From NCBI GenBank assembly GCA_007125835.1, contig SLCJ01000124.1:1-9224 (forward strand): a stretch of DNA of 9,224 nt, given 5' to 3'. Shown in pieces: positions 1 through 8,500 of the stretch (positions within the stretch are counted from its first letter, which is position 1; the number at the start of each line of letters is the position of its first letter). Source of the DNA: Verrucomicrobiales bacterium. Its GTDB lineage: Bacteria > Verrucomicrobiota > Verrucomicrobiia > Verrucomicrobiales > SLCJ01. Below the pieces are notes generated by a model. It was not told the origin of the DNA and did not search any database. It saw nothing but the letters and a program-made list of their open reading frames with translations. A program made the translations under genes and the position numbers.

Positions 1-693
1 AAGGCAAAATTACTAACTACCCTGCTTGCCACGAGTCTGCTGTTCGCGGGCGGAGGCCAGGCGGCAGTCACCGTGCTCATCGGCTTCGTCGATGACGAAG
101 GAAACGGACAATCCATCCGCAACGGCGGCTTCGAAGAGGGGGAGGCCGGGCAGACATTCGCGGAAACCCCGTTCTGGTCGAGTTTCTTCTCGGAAGGAGA
201 CAATTCGACTCTTACGATAGCCGGCAATACCAGTACCGGTGACCTGCGCGGACTGGCCAGCGGGTGGTCAGGAACGGGCACCCGCCAGCATCCGACCCAA
301 ACCATCCCGGCCAGCGCCTGGACCATCGCCGCCGGCGACTTCTTCAATGTCTCGGTGGATTGGCGAAACGGCGCGGGATTCAGCGGCCAACTTCAGGTGA
401 TCCTGCGTGTCGTCGATGCCCAGGGCGGCCTAGTGGGAGTGCTGCTTGAGCAAAATGACCCGCTGCAGACGGACGGCCAGTATCAAACGTTTTCTTTGAC
501 CTCTGGCGTAGTGCCCGAGGGCAGCCCGTTGATCGGCGACGGCCACCAGATCCAGCTCCGAATCCTCAACAGCGGCCCGCGGAGCAGTTTCGCCATCATC
601 GACAACGTATCGCTTACGGCCATCCCAGAGCCCTCCGCCGCCCTGCTTGGCGGCCTTGGCCTGCTGGCCTTGTTGCGCCGCCGTCGCCGTTGA
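1..693 (+). CDS. PEP-CTERM sorting domain protein with jelly-roll-like module (5' partial)
   Basis: The reading frame is open from the first base, and 230 codons precede the TGA at 691-693. The first visible codons (KAKLLTTLLATSLLFAGG) are a signal peptide whose start codon lies just left of the window. An internal GTG at 73 would remove the signal peptide and is not a credible start. After a likely cleavage near GQAA, one domain of about 185 residues runs from TVLIGF to DNVSLTA. It contains QSIRNGGFEEG and a late GPRSSFAIIDNVSL, the 'NGGFE...IDNV' pattern common in galactose-binding-like beta-sandwich modules. The tail is a textbook PEP-CTERM signal: IPEPS, a hydrophobic helix, then five Arg. 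In known systems exosortase processes this tail for surface or exopolysaccharide display. No catalytic motif is visible. The domain is a paralog of the sulfatase N-terminus at 5602-6192. Carbohydrate or matrix binding is inferred from the fold pattern only. Confidence 0.9.
   Translation, partial: KAKLLTTLLATSLLFAGGGQAAVTVLIGFVDDEGNGQSIRNGGFEEGEAGQTFAETPFWSSFFSEGDNSTLTIAGNTSTGDLRGLASGWSGTGTRQHPTQTIPASAWTIAAGDFFNVSVDWRNGAGFSGQLQVILRVVDAQGGLVGVLLEQNDPLQTDGQYQTFSLTSGVVPEGSPLIGDGHQIQLRILNSGPRSSFAIIDNVSLTAIPEPSAALLGGLGLLALLRRRRR
70..621 (+). repeat. Paralogous jelly-roll-like module, copy A
   Basis: The encoded segment from TVLIGF to DNVSLTA aligns along its full length with copy B at 5602-6192. 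Shared blocks include QSIRNGGFEEG, LRGLASGWSG, WTIAAGD, SVDWRNG, GFSG, VVDA, VPEGSP and LRILN/GPRSSFA/IDNVSLTA. DNA similarity is also visible: 20 bases starting at 109 are identical to those starting at 5653. Copy B carries an insertion of about 12 residues after the VVDA block. Similarity stops sharply after SLTA, where copy A enters the PEP-CTERM tail and copy B enters the sulfatase linker. Confidence 0.93.
625..693 (+). other. PEP-CTERM sorting signal
   Basis: Pro-Glu-Pro is encoded at 625-633. It is followed by a hydrophobic Leu/Ala/Gly-rich segment of about 14 residues and by five Arg codons at 676-690 directly before the stop. This three-part layout (PEP, membrane helix, basic end) is the defining PEP-CTERM arrangement recognised by exosortase. 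The exosortase gene is not in this window. Confidence 0.92.
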
Positions 694-721
694 CAGACGC
701 CCCATTCTCCGACCTTCGCAA

Positions 722-754
722 CCGGTCGCTTCGGCTAGCACCCGAGGCGGCCGG
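722..754 (+). terminator. GC-rich hairpin, probable terminator of the PEP-CTERM gene
   Basis: Arms at 722-734 and 742-754 pair over 13 bp without mismatch, counting two G-U pairs, around a 7-base loop (735-741). The stem is very GC-rich and starts 28 bases after the stop codon of the upstream gene. Only three T residues follow (ATTTCG), so the U-tract is poor. It may be a weak intrinsic terminator, an attenuator or an mRNA-stabilising 3' end. The stem itself is read directly from the sequence; termination is inferred. Confidence 0.55.
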
Positions 755-787
755 ATTTCGTACTCCAAATCCATATTCCCACCGCCC

Positions 788-3700
788 ATGGTCTCTCTTT
801 TCCGACGGTCGATCCTTCCCGCCGCCCTTTGCCTTGGCTGCACAGCCTTCTCCGTGTCCGCCGGGGATCCACCACCGGAAACATTCACCCATGTCATCAA
901 CAGCCCGAATGCCTCGGTCACTGTGGATTTCGTGCGCCGCCCGATCCGTTCGCCGAACTTCGGCGTGATTGTGCAGCAGGCCGACGGCTCTTACAGCAAC
1001 TTCGAAGCGGATGTGCCGCGCACCTATCTGGGGACCGTGCGCGACCGTCCCGGCGCGGTGGCCGGAGCGATTCTGCGCGCCAACGGCACCGTCTGGGCCC
1101 AGGTCCAGTTTGAGACCGGCGCGGCCTGGACCACCAAAGGCGGTGTCGCCCGCGTCACCGGATCCGGCGGGTCTTCCCCGTTGTGGACGACCCAGCTTGC
1201 CGAAGAGGGAGGATTCGGCTCGACGGTCTATGCCGTGGAAAGCGGATTCGACATCACCTACACCCATTTTCTCGCCAGCGGCGGCACCCCACAGGGCGTG
1301 GTCGACAGCGTCGAGTTCTCTCTGATCGCCGGCAACCTCGCTTACCTGCGCGACGCCGGCATCGAACACCAAATCGGAAAAATCGTCGTCCGCGCCCACC
1401 AGGCGCAGGACCCCTACCAAACCGATGGCACCGACAAAAGTCGTCTGCTCCAGCGCATGCGATCCCTCTGGAATGCAGGCAACCCGATGGGCAACACCCA
1501 CCACATGGCGGGGCTCATCCACCGGGATCTCAATGGCGGCCTGGCCTACGGCGGCTCATCCGGCGTGATTGGCACGTCGCTCGCCTACTCGGTGTCGGAT
1601 TCCGACAACGGCGACTTCTGGTGGCTCTGGCGGCACGAAGTCGGCCACAACTGGGGCAGCGGCCACACCGAAGGCGGCGGCCGCACAGAAGGTGCCACCA
1701 TCATGACTGGTGACAACGCGCTGTCCCGCTTTTCCAGTGCGGAGTTGGTCAAGATTGTGGGTCATCGCAATGACCGCGCCCACCTTTTCCAAAACCTAGG
1801 TCCCTACCCGCTGCCGCTGCCGCCTCGGGCCAACCTCACCACCTCCCCTTTCCTGCGCAACACGCCGGTCATCATCGACGTCATGGCCAACGACTCGGAC
1901 ATGAACGGCGATCCCATCTCGCTGCTGTCCTTCGACGCCACCACCAACCGCGGCGGCAACGTCAGCCGCGTCGCCGGCGCCGGACCCGGAGGGCGGGACC
2001 TCGTCCTCTACTCTCCGCCACCGACGATGAGCTCGGGCACGGATTGGTTCCGCTACCGCATCCGCGACGCCTCGGGCATGGATTCCGTCGGCTTCGCCGT
2101 CACACGCCCGCGCTCCATGGTTTTGAACCTTACCGACCGTTGGCGACTCGACGATGGTGCCGGAACGATCGCTGTCAACCAGCGCCGCGCCAGCCACAAT
2201 GGCACCCTGCGCAATGGAGTGCTCACCGGGCAGCCGGGTGCCACCGCCGCCACCCGCACCAGCATGTATTTCGACGGCGTGGACGACAGGATCGACGTCC
2301 CCTCCCTCAATTTCACCACAACCGACCTCACCATCACCGCCTGGATCAAACGGGACGGAAACCAAAACGCGTGGGCACCCGTGGTCATGTCCCGCCATCC
2401 GTTCCTCAGCATCGCCCACGGCTTCGGATTCGGCACCAACAACGAGCTGCGCTACCACTGGGCCAATATGGGATTCTCATGGCAGCCATCCCCAGCGCTC
2501 ATACCCCCGAACAACGAATGGTGCCTGGTCGCCCTGACCATCAGCCCGGGCGGCGCCGAAATTTTCCTGCGCGACTCCTCAGGGCTGCAAAGCGCACGCC
2601 ACGAGGCATCGCACGTGGCCCAACAGTTTGTCTCGCCTGTGAGCATCGGCCACGACACACAACAAGCCAGCCGCCACTTCAAAGGCTGGATGGATGACGT
2701 GCGGATCTACCAAAACACGCTCAATGCCGCGGACATCGAGTCACTTTACCAACAGGCCGTCGATCCGCCGGAAGTGGTCCTCACCGGGCCGTCTCCCGAA
2801 GCCCCGATCCCCGGACTCGACATCCCGGTTTCCGCTTCGGTGGACTCCTTCCCGGAGCTCGTCGACCGCGTGGACTTCGTCGGCGACGGAGCCGTCGTCG
2901 CCTCGTCCACCAGCGCGCCTTTTCAATCCAGCATCCCACTTTGGGATGTCGGAGAACGCACGCTCCTGGCCCGTGCCTCCTACGGCGATTGGGGGTATCA
3001 GGTCGACTCGGAACCGGTAACACTCACCATCGCGCCACCTCTGCCGCCGGTTGTCGGCGTCGCCGCCTCGCCACCGGCATCCAAGTGGGGACCGACCCCC
3101 GGCACTTTCGTTTTCACCCGCGACCACGGCTTCGGCGAGGTCACGGTGTCATTCACCATCTCCGGCAGCGCTGTCGCCGGTGTGGATTTCGAGCCTTTCC
3201 CCACCACCATCACTTTCGCCGAGGGCGAGCTGACAAAAGTCCTGGAGGTCATGCCGATCGAAGCCGCACCAGACGGCATTCACGAATCCCTCACACTCAC
3301 CCTGGATCCAGGCTCCGGCTACAGTGTGGGCGACGCCTCCACATCCACCCTGTTTATTGGCGACCACGCCACCTACACCTGGGTCAGCACCTTCGGCGGC
3401 AGTTGGAACACCGCAAGCAATTGGGACAGCAATCCCGACCTCCCCGTCTTCGGCCCCGATGTGGTGGTCGACTTCTCCCAAGTCAACATCACCGCCACCC
3501 GCACCCTGAACCTCGGCAGCACCGGGAAAATCGTCGGCCGCCTCATTTTCGGCGACACCGTGCCATCCGACCCGTGGGACATCCTCGCGCAGAACGGCCC
3601 GCTCACCCTGCAAACCACCATCGGCAAGCCCATTATCGAAACCAGGGACTGGCTGTCCATCATCACCGTGAGGCTCGATGGCGACCAGGGATTCGAGAAA

Positions 3701-5512
3701 ACCGGTAACCACCCCCTGCGCCTCGACAATATCTCGAACGAGATCACCGGGGAGATCCTCGTGCGCGAGGGAGCCCTGCGAATCCGCAACGGCTCAGTGA
3801 ACAACCCGACCGTCTTCAATGCCGCAACGATGGACCAGCGCTCGCTGCGAGTCACCGGCTCTGGCTCTGTGGACATGCCCCGGCTGGGCGCATCCGGCTC
3901 GCCAAACATCACTTGGTCGCTGCCCGCAACGACCCTGGATGATGGCGGCACGCTGCGCTTCCGCAACAACAACGCCGCCACCTACAATCATTCGATGGAC
4001 GCCGCCCTCTCCATCGGTCCCGGCGGCGGGGTCATCCAGAACAATGGCGGCTCTGGCGTGCAAAACATCACCCTGAGCGGCACCCTTTCCGGCTCCGGGC
4101 CGCTGCTCTACGCCGCCGACGCCGGCCCAACGCGGCGACTCTCCCTTGCCGACGCCAACAATCCGTTCATCGGAAACTGGTCGGTCGTCCACAACGGCAG
4201 CGGCTCCGCCATCCTGCGCGCCGCCGCAGCCAATGCCCTCGGCAGCGGAACAGTCACCCTCGGCAACGGCGGGCAGCTCCTCAATGACCACGCCACCGGC
4301 CTCGACTCCCTGGCAGGAGTAGTGCTCGATGGCACAGACTCCGCACTGCTTCTCAGCCAACCGTGGAACAACCCGTCCGCAACACTGGCCATGATTGGCG
4401 GCACACCGGTAGCGGAACTGGGTGACGCCGCCTCCTCCATCGGCTCCCTGTCCGGAATCGATTCAGCCACATTGCAAGGAAGCGGCACCCAATCCACTCT
4501 CACCGTTCACCAACAGTACGACGATGAATTCGCCGGCGAAATCGGGCCGGACCTCCATCTGATCCAGGTCGGCCCGGCCAGACTCACGCTCTCCGGCGCG
4601 CTGGACCCCACCACCAGACTCACCGCCGCCACGGGCACGCTCGCGCTGACCGGGGAACCGGCGGAAATCACATCCATCACCCAGTCAGGCGGCGACCTTG
4701 AACTGCCCATGGTCGATTCCTACACGCCGCCGCTCACTCTCTCCGGCGACTACTCACACACCTCCGGCGTGCTCCGCATCCAGCTCCCAGCAGGCGGGCA
4801 CACCACAGGCATGGCCTACCCGCTGATCGCCTATTCGGGAGCCCTCACCGGCCAGCCCCAGATCGAGTTCTCCGAGCCCGTGGCCGCTCAGATCGACTAT
4901 GGCACCGGCGTGGACTCCGTGATCAGCGTCACCTTTGAGGACGCCGAGTTGCTGACCGTGCTTGCCTCGCCCCCCGAGGGCGGCAGCGTCGAAGGCGGCG
5001 GATTCTATCAACCCGGTGAAACCGCCACCCTCACCGCCGTCCCTGCTCCCGGCTGGCAGTTCGACGGCTGGGAGGGCGAGGGCGTCACCGAAATCGATCT
5101 CCTCGTCGCTACTGTTGAGATGGACGGCCCAAAAACCGCCACCGCCTATTTCATCAGCGACTACGAAGCATGGACCAGAACCCACGGCCTCACAGGCGAG
5201 GATGCCCATCCAGACGCCGATCCCGATGGAAACGGCATGCCCAATGAACTCGAATTCCGCTTCGGATTCGATCCCAACGATCCCAATTCCCGCCTCCGCA
5301 TGTCCATCCGCCACGACGCAGACGGCGACCTCGCATTCACAATCAACCGCGTAATTCCAGAGGGAACATTCACTATCCAATCCTCGGCTTCACCGGGAGG
5401 CCCTTGGGAAGACGATACAACCATTCCCGTTCCCGCACCGGAGTGGAACCATGATGTAACCACAACCATGTCCGGAACCGCCCGCTTCTACCGCCTGAAA
5501 TACACACCGTGA
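788..5512 (+). CDS. Secreted multidomain zinc metalloprotease (M12B/reprolysin-like) with LamG, Calx-beta and beta-strand repeats
   Basis: This gene encodes 1574 residues. ATG 788 is chosen because it opens a signal peptide (MVSLFRRSILPAALCLG, cleavage near SVSA-G). The frame is open further upstream, but that part overlaps the previous gene and its encoded residues do not look like a signal peptide. No clear Shine-Dalgarno is visible. Domains in order: a propeptide-like region at about 26-145; a metzincin catalytic domain at about 148-335 with H283-E284-x-x-H287-x-x-G290-x-x-H293 and a probable Met-turn at M306 (TIMTGD); a cadherin-like domain at about 340-440 (DVMANDSDMNGDPI); a LamG/concanavalin-like domain at about 448-656, ending GWMDDVRIYQ; an Ig-like domain at 660-750; a Calx-beta domain at 753-857; a beta-strand-repeat region of autotransporter-passenger style at about 862-1375 (WNTASNW, then FEKTGNHPLRL...LVREGALRI); an InlB-like B repeat at 1388-1456; and an Asp-rich segment and end domain at 1459-1574 closing in RFYRLKY. 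There is no PEP-CTERM or membrane anchor. It probably cleaves extracellular proteins; the substrate is unknown. The stop overlaps the next gene. Confidence 0.9.
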   Translation: MVSLFRRSILPAALCLGCTAFSVSAGDPPPETFTHVINSPNASVTVDFVRRPIRSPNFGVIVQQADGSYSNFEADVPRTYLGTVRDRPGAVAGAILRANGTVWAQVQFETGAAWTTKGGVARVTGSGGSSPLWTTQLAEEGGFGSTVYAVESGFDITYTHFLASGGTPQGVVDSVEFSLIAGNLAYLRDAGIEHQIGKIVVRAHQAQDPYQTDGTDKSRLLQRMRSLWNAGNPMGNTHHMAGLIHRDLNGGLAYGGSSGVIGTSLAYSVSDSDNGDFWWLWRHEVGHNWGSGHTEGGGRTEGATIMTGDNALSRFSSAELVKIVGHRNDRAHLFQNLGPYPLPLPPRANLTTSPFLRNTPVIIDVMANDSDMNGDPISLLSFDATTNRGGNVSRVAGAGPGGRDLVLYSPPPTMSSGTDWFRYRIRDASGMDSVGFAVTRPRSMVLNLTDRWRLDDGAGTIAVNQRRASHNGTLRNGVLTGQPGATAATRTSMYFDGVDDRIDVPSLNFTTTDLTITAWIKRDGNQNAWAPVVMSRHPFLSIAHGFGFGTNNELRYHWANMGFSWQPSPALIPPNNEWCLVALTISPGGAEIFLRDSSGLQSARHEASHVAQQFVSPVSIGHDTQQASRHFKGWMDDVRIYQNTLNAADIESLYQQAVDPPEVVLTGPSPEAPIPGLDIPVSASVDSFPELVDRVDFVGDGAVVASSTSAPFQSSIPLWDVGERTLLARASYGDWGYQVDSEPVTLTIAPPLPPVVGVAASPPASKWGPTPGTFVFTRDHGFGEVTVSFTISGSAVAGVDFEPFPTTITFAEGELTKVLEVMPIEAAPDGIHESLTLTLDPGSGYSVGDASTSTLFIGDHATYTWVSTFGGSWNTASNWDSNPDLPVFGPDVVVDFSQVNITATRTLNLGSTGKIVGRLIFGDTVPSDPWDILAQNGPLTLQTTIGKPIIETRDWLSIITVRLDGDQGFEKTGNHPLRLDNISNEITGEILVREGALRIRNGSVNNPTVFNAATMDQRSLRVTGSGSVDMPRLGASGSPNITWSLPATTLDDGGTLRFRNNNAATYNHSMDAALSIGPGGGVIQNNGGSGVQNITLSGTLSGSGPLLYAADAGPTRRLSLADANNPFIGNWSVVHNGSGSAILRAAAANALGSGTVTLGNGGQLLNDHATGLDSLAGVVLDGTDSALLLSQPWNNPSATLAMIGGTPVAELGDAASSIGSLSGIDSATLQGSGTQSTLTVHQQYDDEFAGEIGPDLHLIQVGPARLTLSGALDPTTRLTAATGTLALTGEPAEITSITQSGGDLELPMVDSYTPPLTLSGDYSHTSGVLRIQLPAGGHTTGMAYPLIAYSGALTGQPQIEFSEPVAAQIDYGTGVDSVISVTFEDAELLTVLASPPEGGSVEGGGFYQPGETATLTAVPAPGWQFDGWEGEGVTEIDLLVATVEMDGPKTATAYFISDYEAWTRTHGLTGEDAHPDADPDGNGMPNELEFRFGFDPNDPNSRLRMSIRHDADGDLAFTINRVIPEGTFTIQSSASPGGPWEDDTTIPVPAPEWNHDVTTTMSGTARFYRLKYTP
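1634..1666 (+). other. Metzincin zinc-binding motif HEVGHNWGSGH
   Basis: These 11 codons match HExxHxxGxxH exactly. The three His are the expected zinc ligands and the Glu is the general base. A Met 13 residues later (codon at 1703) sits where the metzincin Met-turn is expected. The upstream LIHRDLNGGLAYGG stretch resembles the region before the zinc motif in M12B/reprolysin-like bacterial proteases. All key residues are intact, so an active enzyme is predicted. Confidence 0.95.
3374..4912 (+). other. Beta-strand-repeat (autotransporter-passenger-like) region of the protease
   Basis: The region spans roughly residues 863-1375 of the protease. It opens with TWVSTFGGSWNTASNWDSN, a typical lead-in to autotransporter-associated beta-strand (PATR) repeats. 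The clearest repeat is at about residues 969-1000 (KTG..PLRLDN, then GEILVREGALRI). Degenerate copies lie at about 1118-1165 (LSLADANNPFIGNWSV, then LGSGTVTLGNGGQLL) and about 1262-1290 (GPARLTLSGAL, then TAATGTLAL). A beta-helix stalk is the expected fold. No autotransporter barrel follows. Boundaries are approximate. Confidence 0.7.
4949..5155 (+). other. InlB-like B-repeat domain of the protease
   Basis: Residues 1388-1456 read LLTVLASPPEGGSVEGGG, then YQPGETATLTAVPAPGWQFD, then GWEGEG, and end in KTATAYF. This is the divergent InlB B-repeat pattern (a G-x-V/G-x-G start, a Y-G-E-x-A-T-L-T-A core, and F-x-x-W near the middle), common in secreted proteins of Verrucomicrobiota and Planctomycetota. 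It is a small beta-grasp-like module of adhesive or spacer type. It occurs as a single copy here. Confidence 0.8.
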
Positions 5513-5554
5513 AATCCACCCTTCCCACCCATACCCAAACATTTGTGAAATCCA
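5509..5554 (+). repeat. In-frame duplicated start context (GTGAAATCCA twice)
   Basis: The 10-mer GTGAAATCCA occurs at 5509-5518 and again at 5545-5554, exactly 36 bases (12 codons) apart and in frame. Each copy gives a possible GTG start followed by Lys-Ser. The first overlaps the upstream stop codon and the second sits directly before the hydrophobic signal sequence. Neither has a recognisable Shine-Dalgarno. The second start matches the compact signal peptide of the paralogous PEP-CTERM gene better; the first fits translational coupling better. Confidence 0.7.
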
Positions 5555-8500
5555 TTTCCATCCTGACCGCCCTGTCTCTTGCCACCGCCGCAGCGGCTGA
5601 GACCGTACTCATCGACTTCGACGACGGCATCCCAGACAATGGCGTCCACGATCAATCCATCCGCAACGGCGGATTCGAGGAGGGATCGGCCGGCCAGACC
5701 TTCGCGCAAACACCAGTCTGGACGAGTTACTTCAGCCCGGAAGGCAACTCGGCCACCCTCACCTTCGACACTGATGTCCGCACCGGCGCGCTGCGCGGCC
5801 TCGCCAGCGGGTGGTCCGGCTCCGGCGTCCGCCAGCACCCGTCCATCACCATCCCCGCCTCCGACTGGACCATCGCCGCAGGCGATGTGTTCTCGCTGTC
5901 GGTCGACTGGCGCAACGGCCCCGGATTCAGCGGCAGACTCGAGGTGATCCTCCATGTCGTCGATGCCGACGGCAACCCCGTGGGCGACCCGCTGAACGGC
6001 GAAGTCGCCGCCGACCGCCTGCTGCGCCGCACCGATGCCCTCAATACTAGCGGTGAATACCAAACCTTCGCCGTCACCTCCGGCCCCGTTCCCGAGGGCA
6101 GCCCTTGGATCGGCAACCGGGTCCGCCTGCGAATCCTCAACACAGGCCCGCGCTCCAGCTTCGCAATGATCGACAACGTGTCCCTCACGGCCCGCACCGC
6201 CGAACCAATCCCACCACGCCCACAGCTGCCTGATAAACCAAACATCGTCATCATCTACAGCGACGACGTGGGTTTTGGCGATGTCGCATGTTATGGATGG
6301 GGGATTGTTCCCACCCCGAACATTGACAGTCTGGCCGAGCAGGGGATGCGTTTCACCAATGTCCACTCACCCGCCGCCACGTGCACGCCAAGCCGGTTCT
6401 CCCTGATCACCGGCGAGTATGCGTGGCGCACACCGGGCACCGGCGTGGTCTCGGGAGTCCACCCGCTGCTGATCCGTCCAGGCTCCGTCACGCTGCCCTC
6501 GATGCTTCAGCAGGCTGGCTACGCCACCGCCGTGATCGGCAAATGGCACCTCGGCATGGGTGGCAATCCCACCGACTACAATGCTCCGGAAATCAAGCCG
6601 GGCCCCCTTGAAATCGGCTTCGATTACTGGTACGGCATCCCCTCCACCAACGACAGGGTGCCCGCAGTCTACATGGAAAACCGCAGCGTCGTGAACCTCG
6701 ATCCCGCCGACCCGCTCGTGATCTCCGTCACCGGCCCTGTGGGCAACGAACCAACCGGAGCCTCACACCCCCAATTGCAGAAATACTACACCGCCGACAC
6801 CCAGCACAACGGCACCATCATCAATGGCATCTCACGCATCGGCTGGATGACCGGAGGAAACGCCGCACGCTGGCGCGACGAAGACCACGCCGACATTTTC
6901 GACGAAAAGGCAGGTGAGTTCATCCTTCAGAGCATAGAGGCGGAAAAGCCTTTCTTCCTGTTTCTCGCCAGCCCCGACATCCACGTCCCCCGCGCGCCTC
7001 ACGAACGCTTCCAGGGCGTGAGCCCTCACGGCTGGCGCGGCGATTCCATGCTGTCGCTCGACTGGTCGGTCGGAGCCCTGCTCGAACGACTCGACGACCC
7101 CAACGGCGATGGCGACAACTCGGATTCCGTCCTCGACAATACCATCGTGATCTTCGCCAGCGACAACGGCCCGGTAGGTTTCGACGGCTACTATGAGTGG
7201 CCCCAGGGAAGCGGCGTCGTCCGCAACACCACCGAATTTCCCGACGGCCATGACTCAAACGGCCCACTCCAGCGTGGCAAGTATTCGGTGCACGAGGGCG
7301 GCACCAGAGTGCCTTTCCTAATCCAGTGGCCCGGTAGGATCCCGGCGGGCAGGGTGTCCAACGCGCTGTTCTCACACACCGATTTCATGGCCACTTTCGC
7401 CGCACTTGTCGGGCAGCCCCTGCCCACCGATGCCGGACCCGACAGCGAAAACGTGCTCGACGCCATGCTCGGGCATTCGAGCACCGGACGCAGCCTGCTC
7501 GTCACACAAAACCCCCTCGCCATTCGCGAGGGTAACTGGAAGCTACACACCAACAACAACGCCCTCTACAACCTCGCAACCGATCCCGGGGAAAACAACA
7601 ATCTGAGCGGTTCCAATGCAGCCATGCGCAACCGCCTCCGCAATCTGCTCGAACGGATCGAGGCCACGCCGATGATCTCGCCGCTAACCGGGTGGTGGCC
7701 CTTCGACGAGGGCGAGGGAACCACCGCGCGAGACCTGTCAGGCTCCCTACGTACCGGCACGATCATCGGCGACACGACATGGCTCGCCGAAGACGACAAA
7801 CCATTCCTCCGCTTCAGTGGGGAAAATGGCGAGGGCGTACGCGTCGGAGACCTGCCGGCGTCCAATGATGGTTTCACTCTTGCCATGTGGGCGCGCTCCT
7901 CCACACCCTCCTTTTCGGGCGGCGGCGCACTCGCCTCACGCCGCCCCGCTTTCGCCTTGTTACCCGTCAACGGCTCCCGCACGATCCGCTTCTTCGTCAC
8001 CACCGCTTCCGCTGCGCAAAGGGAAATCACCTTCGAACTCGACGATGTGGCAGGTTTCGACATCACCGAGTGGCACCATTACGCGGCCAGCTACGACGCC
8101 GCCACCGGCACCATGCGGTTGTTCGTCGATGGCGTCGAGCGGGCCACCGCCGACCACCCTCCCGAAACGCTCCAAACCACTTCCGCCAACCTCTACCTCG
8201 GCTCGGACAGCGGCACCGCCTCGTTCGCAGGCGACCTGTCCGACATCCGCCTGCACCCGCTCGCACTTACCCCGCAACGGATCGCCAACACCGCCTCCAA
8301 CCGCCTCGACGACGCTGATGGCGACGGCATGCTGTCCGACTGGGAACACCGCTACGGGCTCGACCCCTTCGACCCATCGGACGCCGATACCGATCTCGAT
8401 GGCGACGGCTTCACCAACCTCGAGGAATTTCTCAACAACACCTCACCCATCATACCGGACGACGCCTCAGCCGGACTGCGTGCGCGATGGCCCCTCGACG

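Noticed and set aside
749..777. Possible promoter before the protease with a CATATT -10-like hexamer at 772-777
   Set aside because: There is no acceptable -35 at the right spacing (the bases there are GC-rich stem), and it would leave almost no leader before the ATG. It is too weak to list as a feature.
647..787. Upstream extension of the protease to a TTG at 647
   Set aside because: It would overlap the PEP-CTERM gene and place an unstructured stretch before a good signal peptide at ATG 788. The hairpin at 722-754 also fits a non-coding gap.
824..841. Lipobox-like ALCLGC in the protease signal peptide
   Set aside because: The -3 position relative to the Cys in LGC is Cys rather than Leu/Val/Ile, and a good signal peptidase I site (SVSA) follows. 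A lipoprotein is unlikely.
614..1522. Long open frame of about 300 codons on the minus strand
   Set aside because: It lies opposite the end of the PEP-CTERM gene and the start of the protease, both supported by recognisable domains. The translation has no signal or known motif and is typical of antisense frames in GC-rich DNA.
5488..6366. Minus-strand open frame of about 290 codons
   Set aside because: It is antisense to the sulfatase N-terminal module, whose + strand reading is confirmed by its paralog at 70-621 and by the signal peptide.
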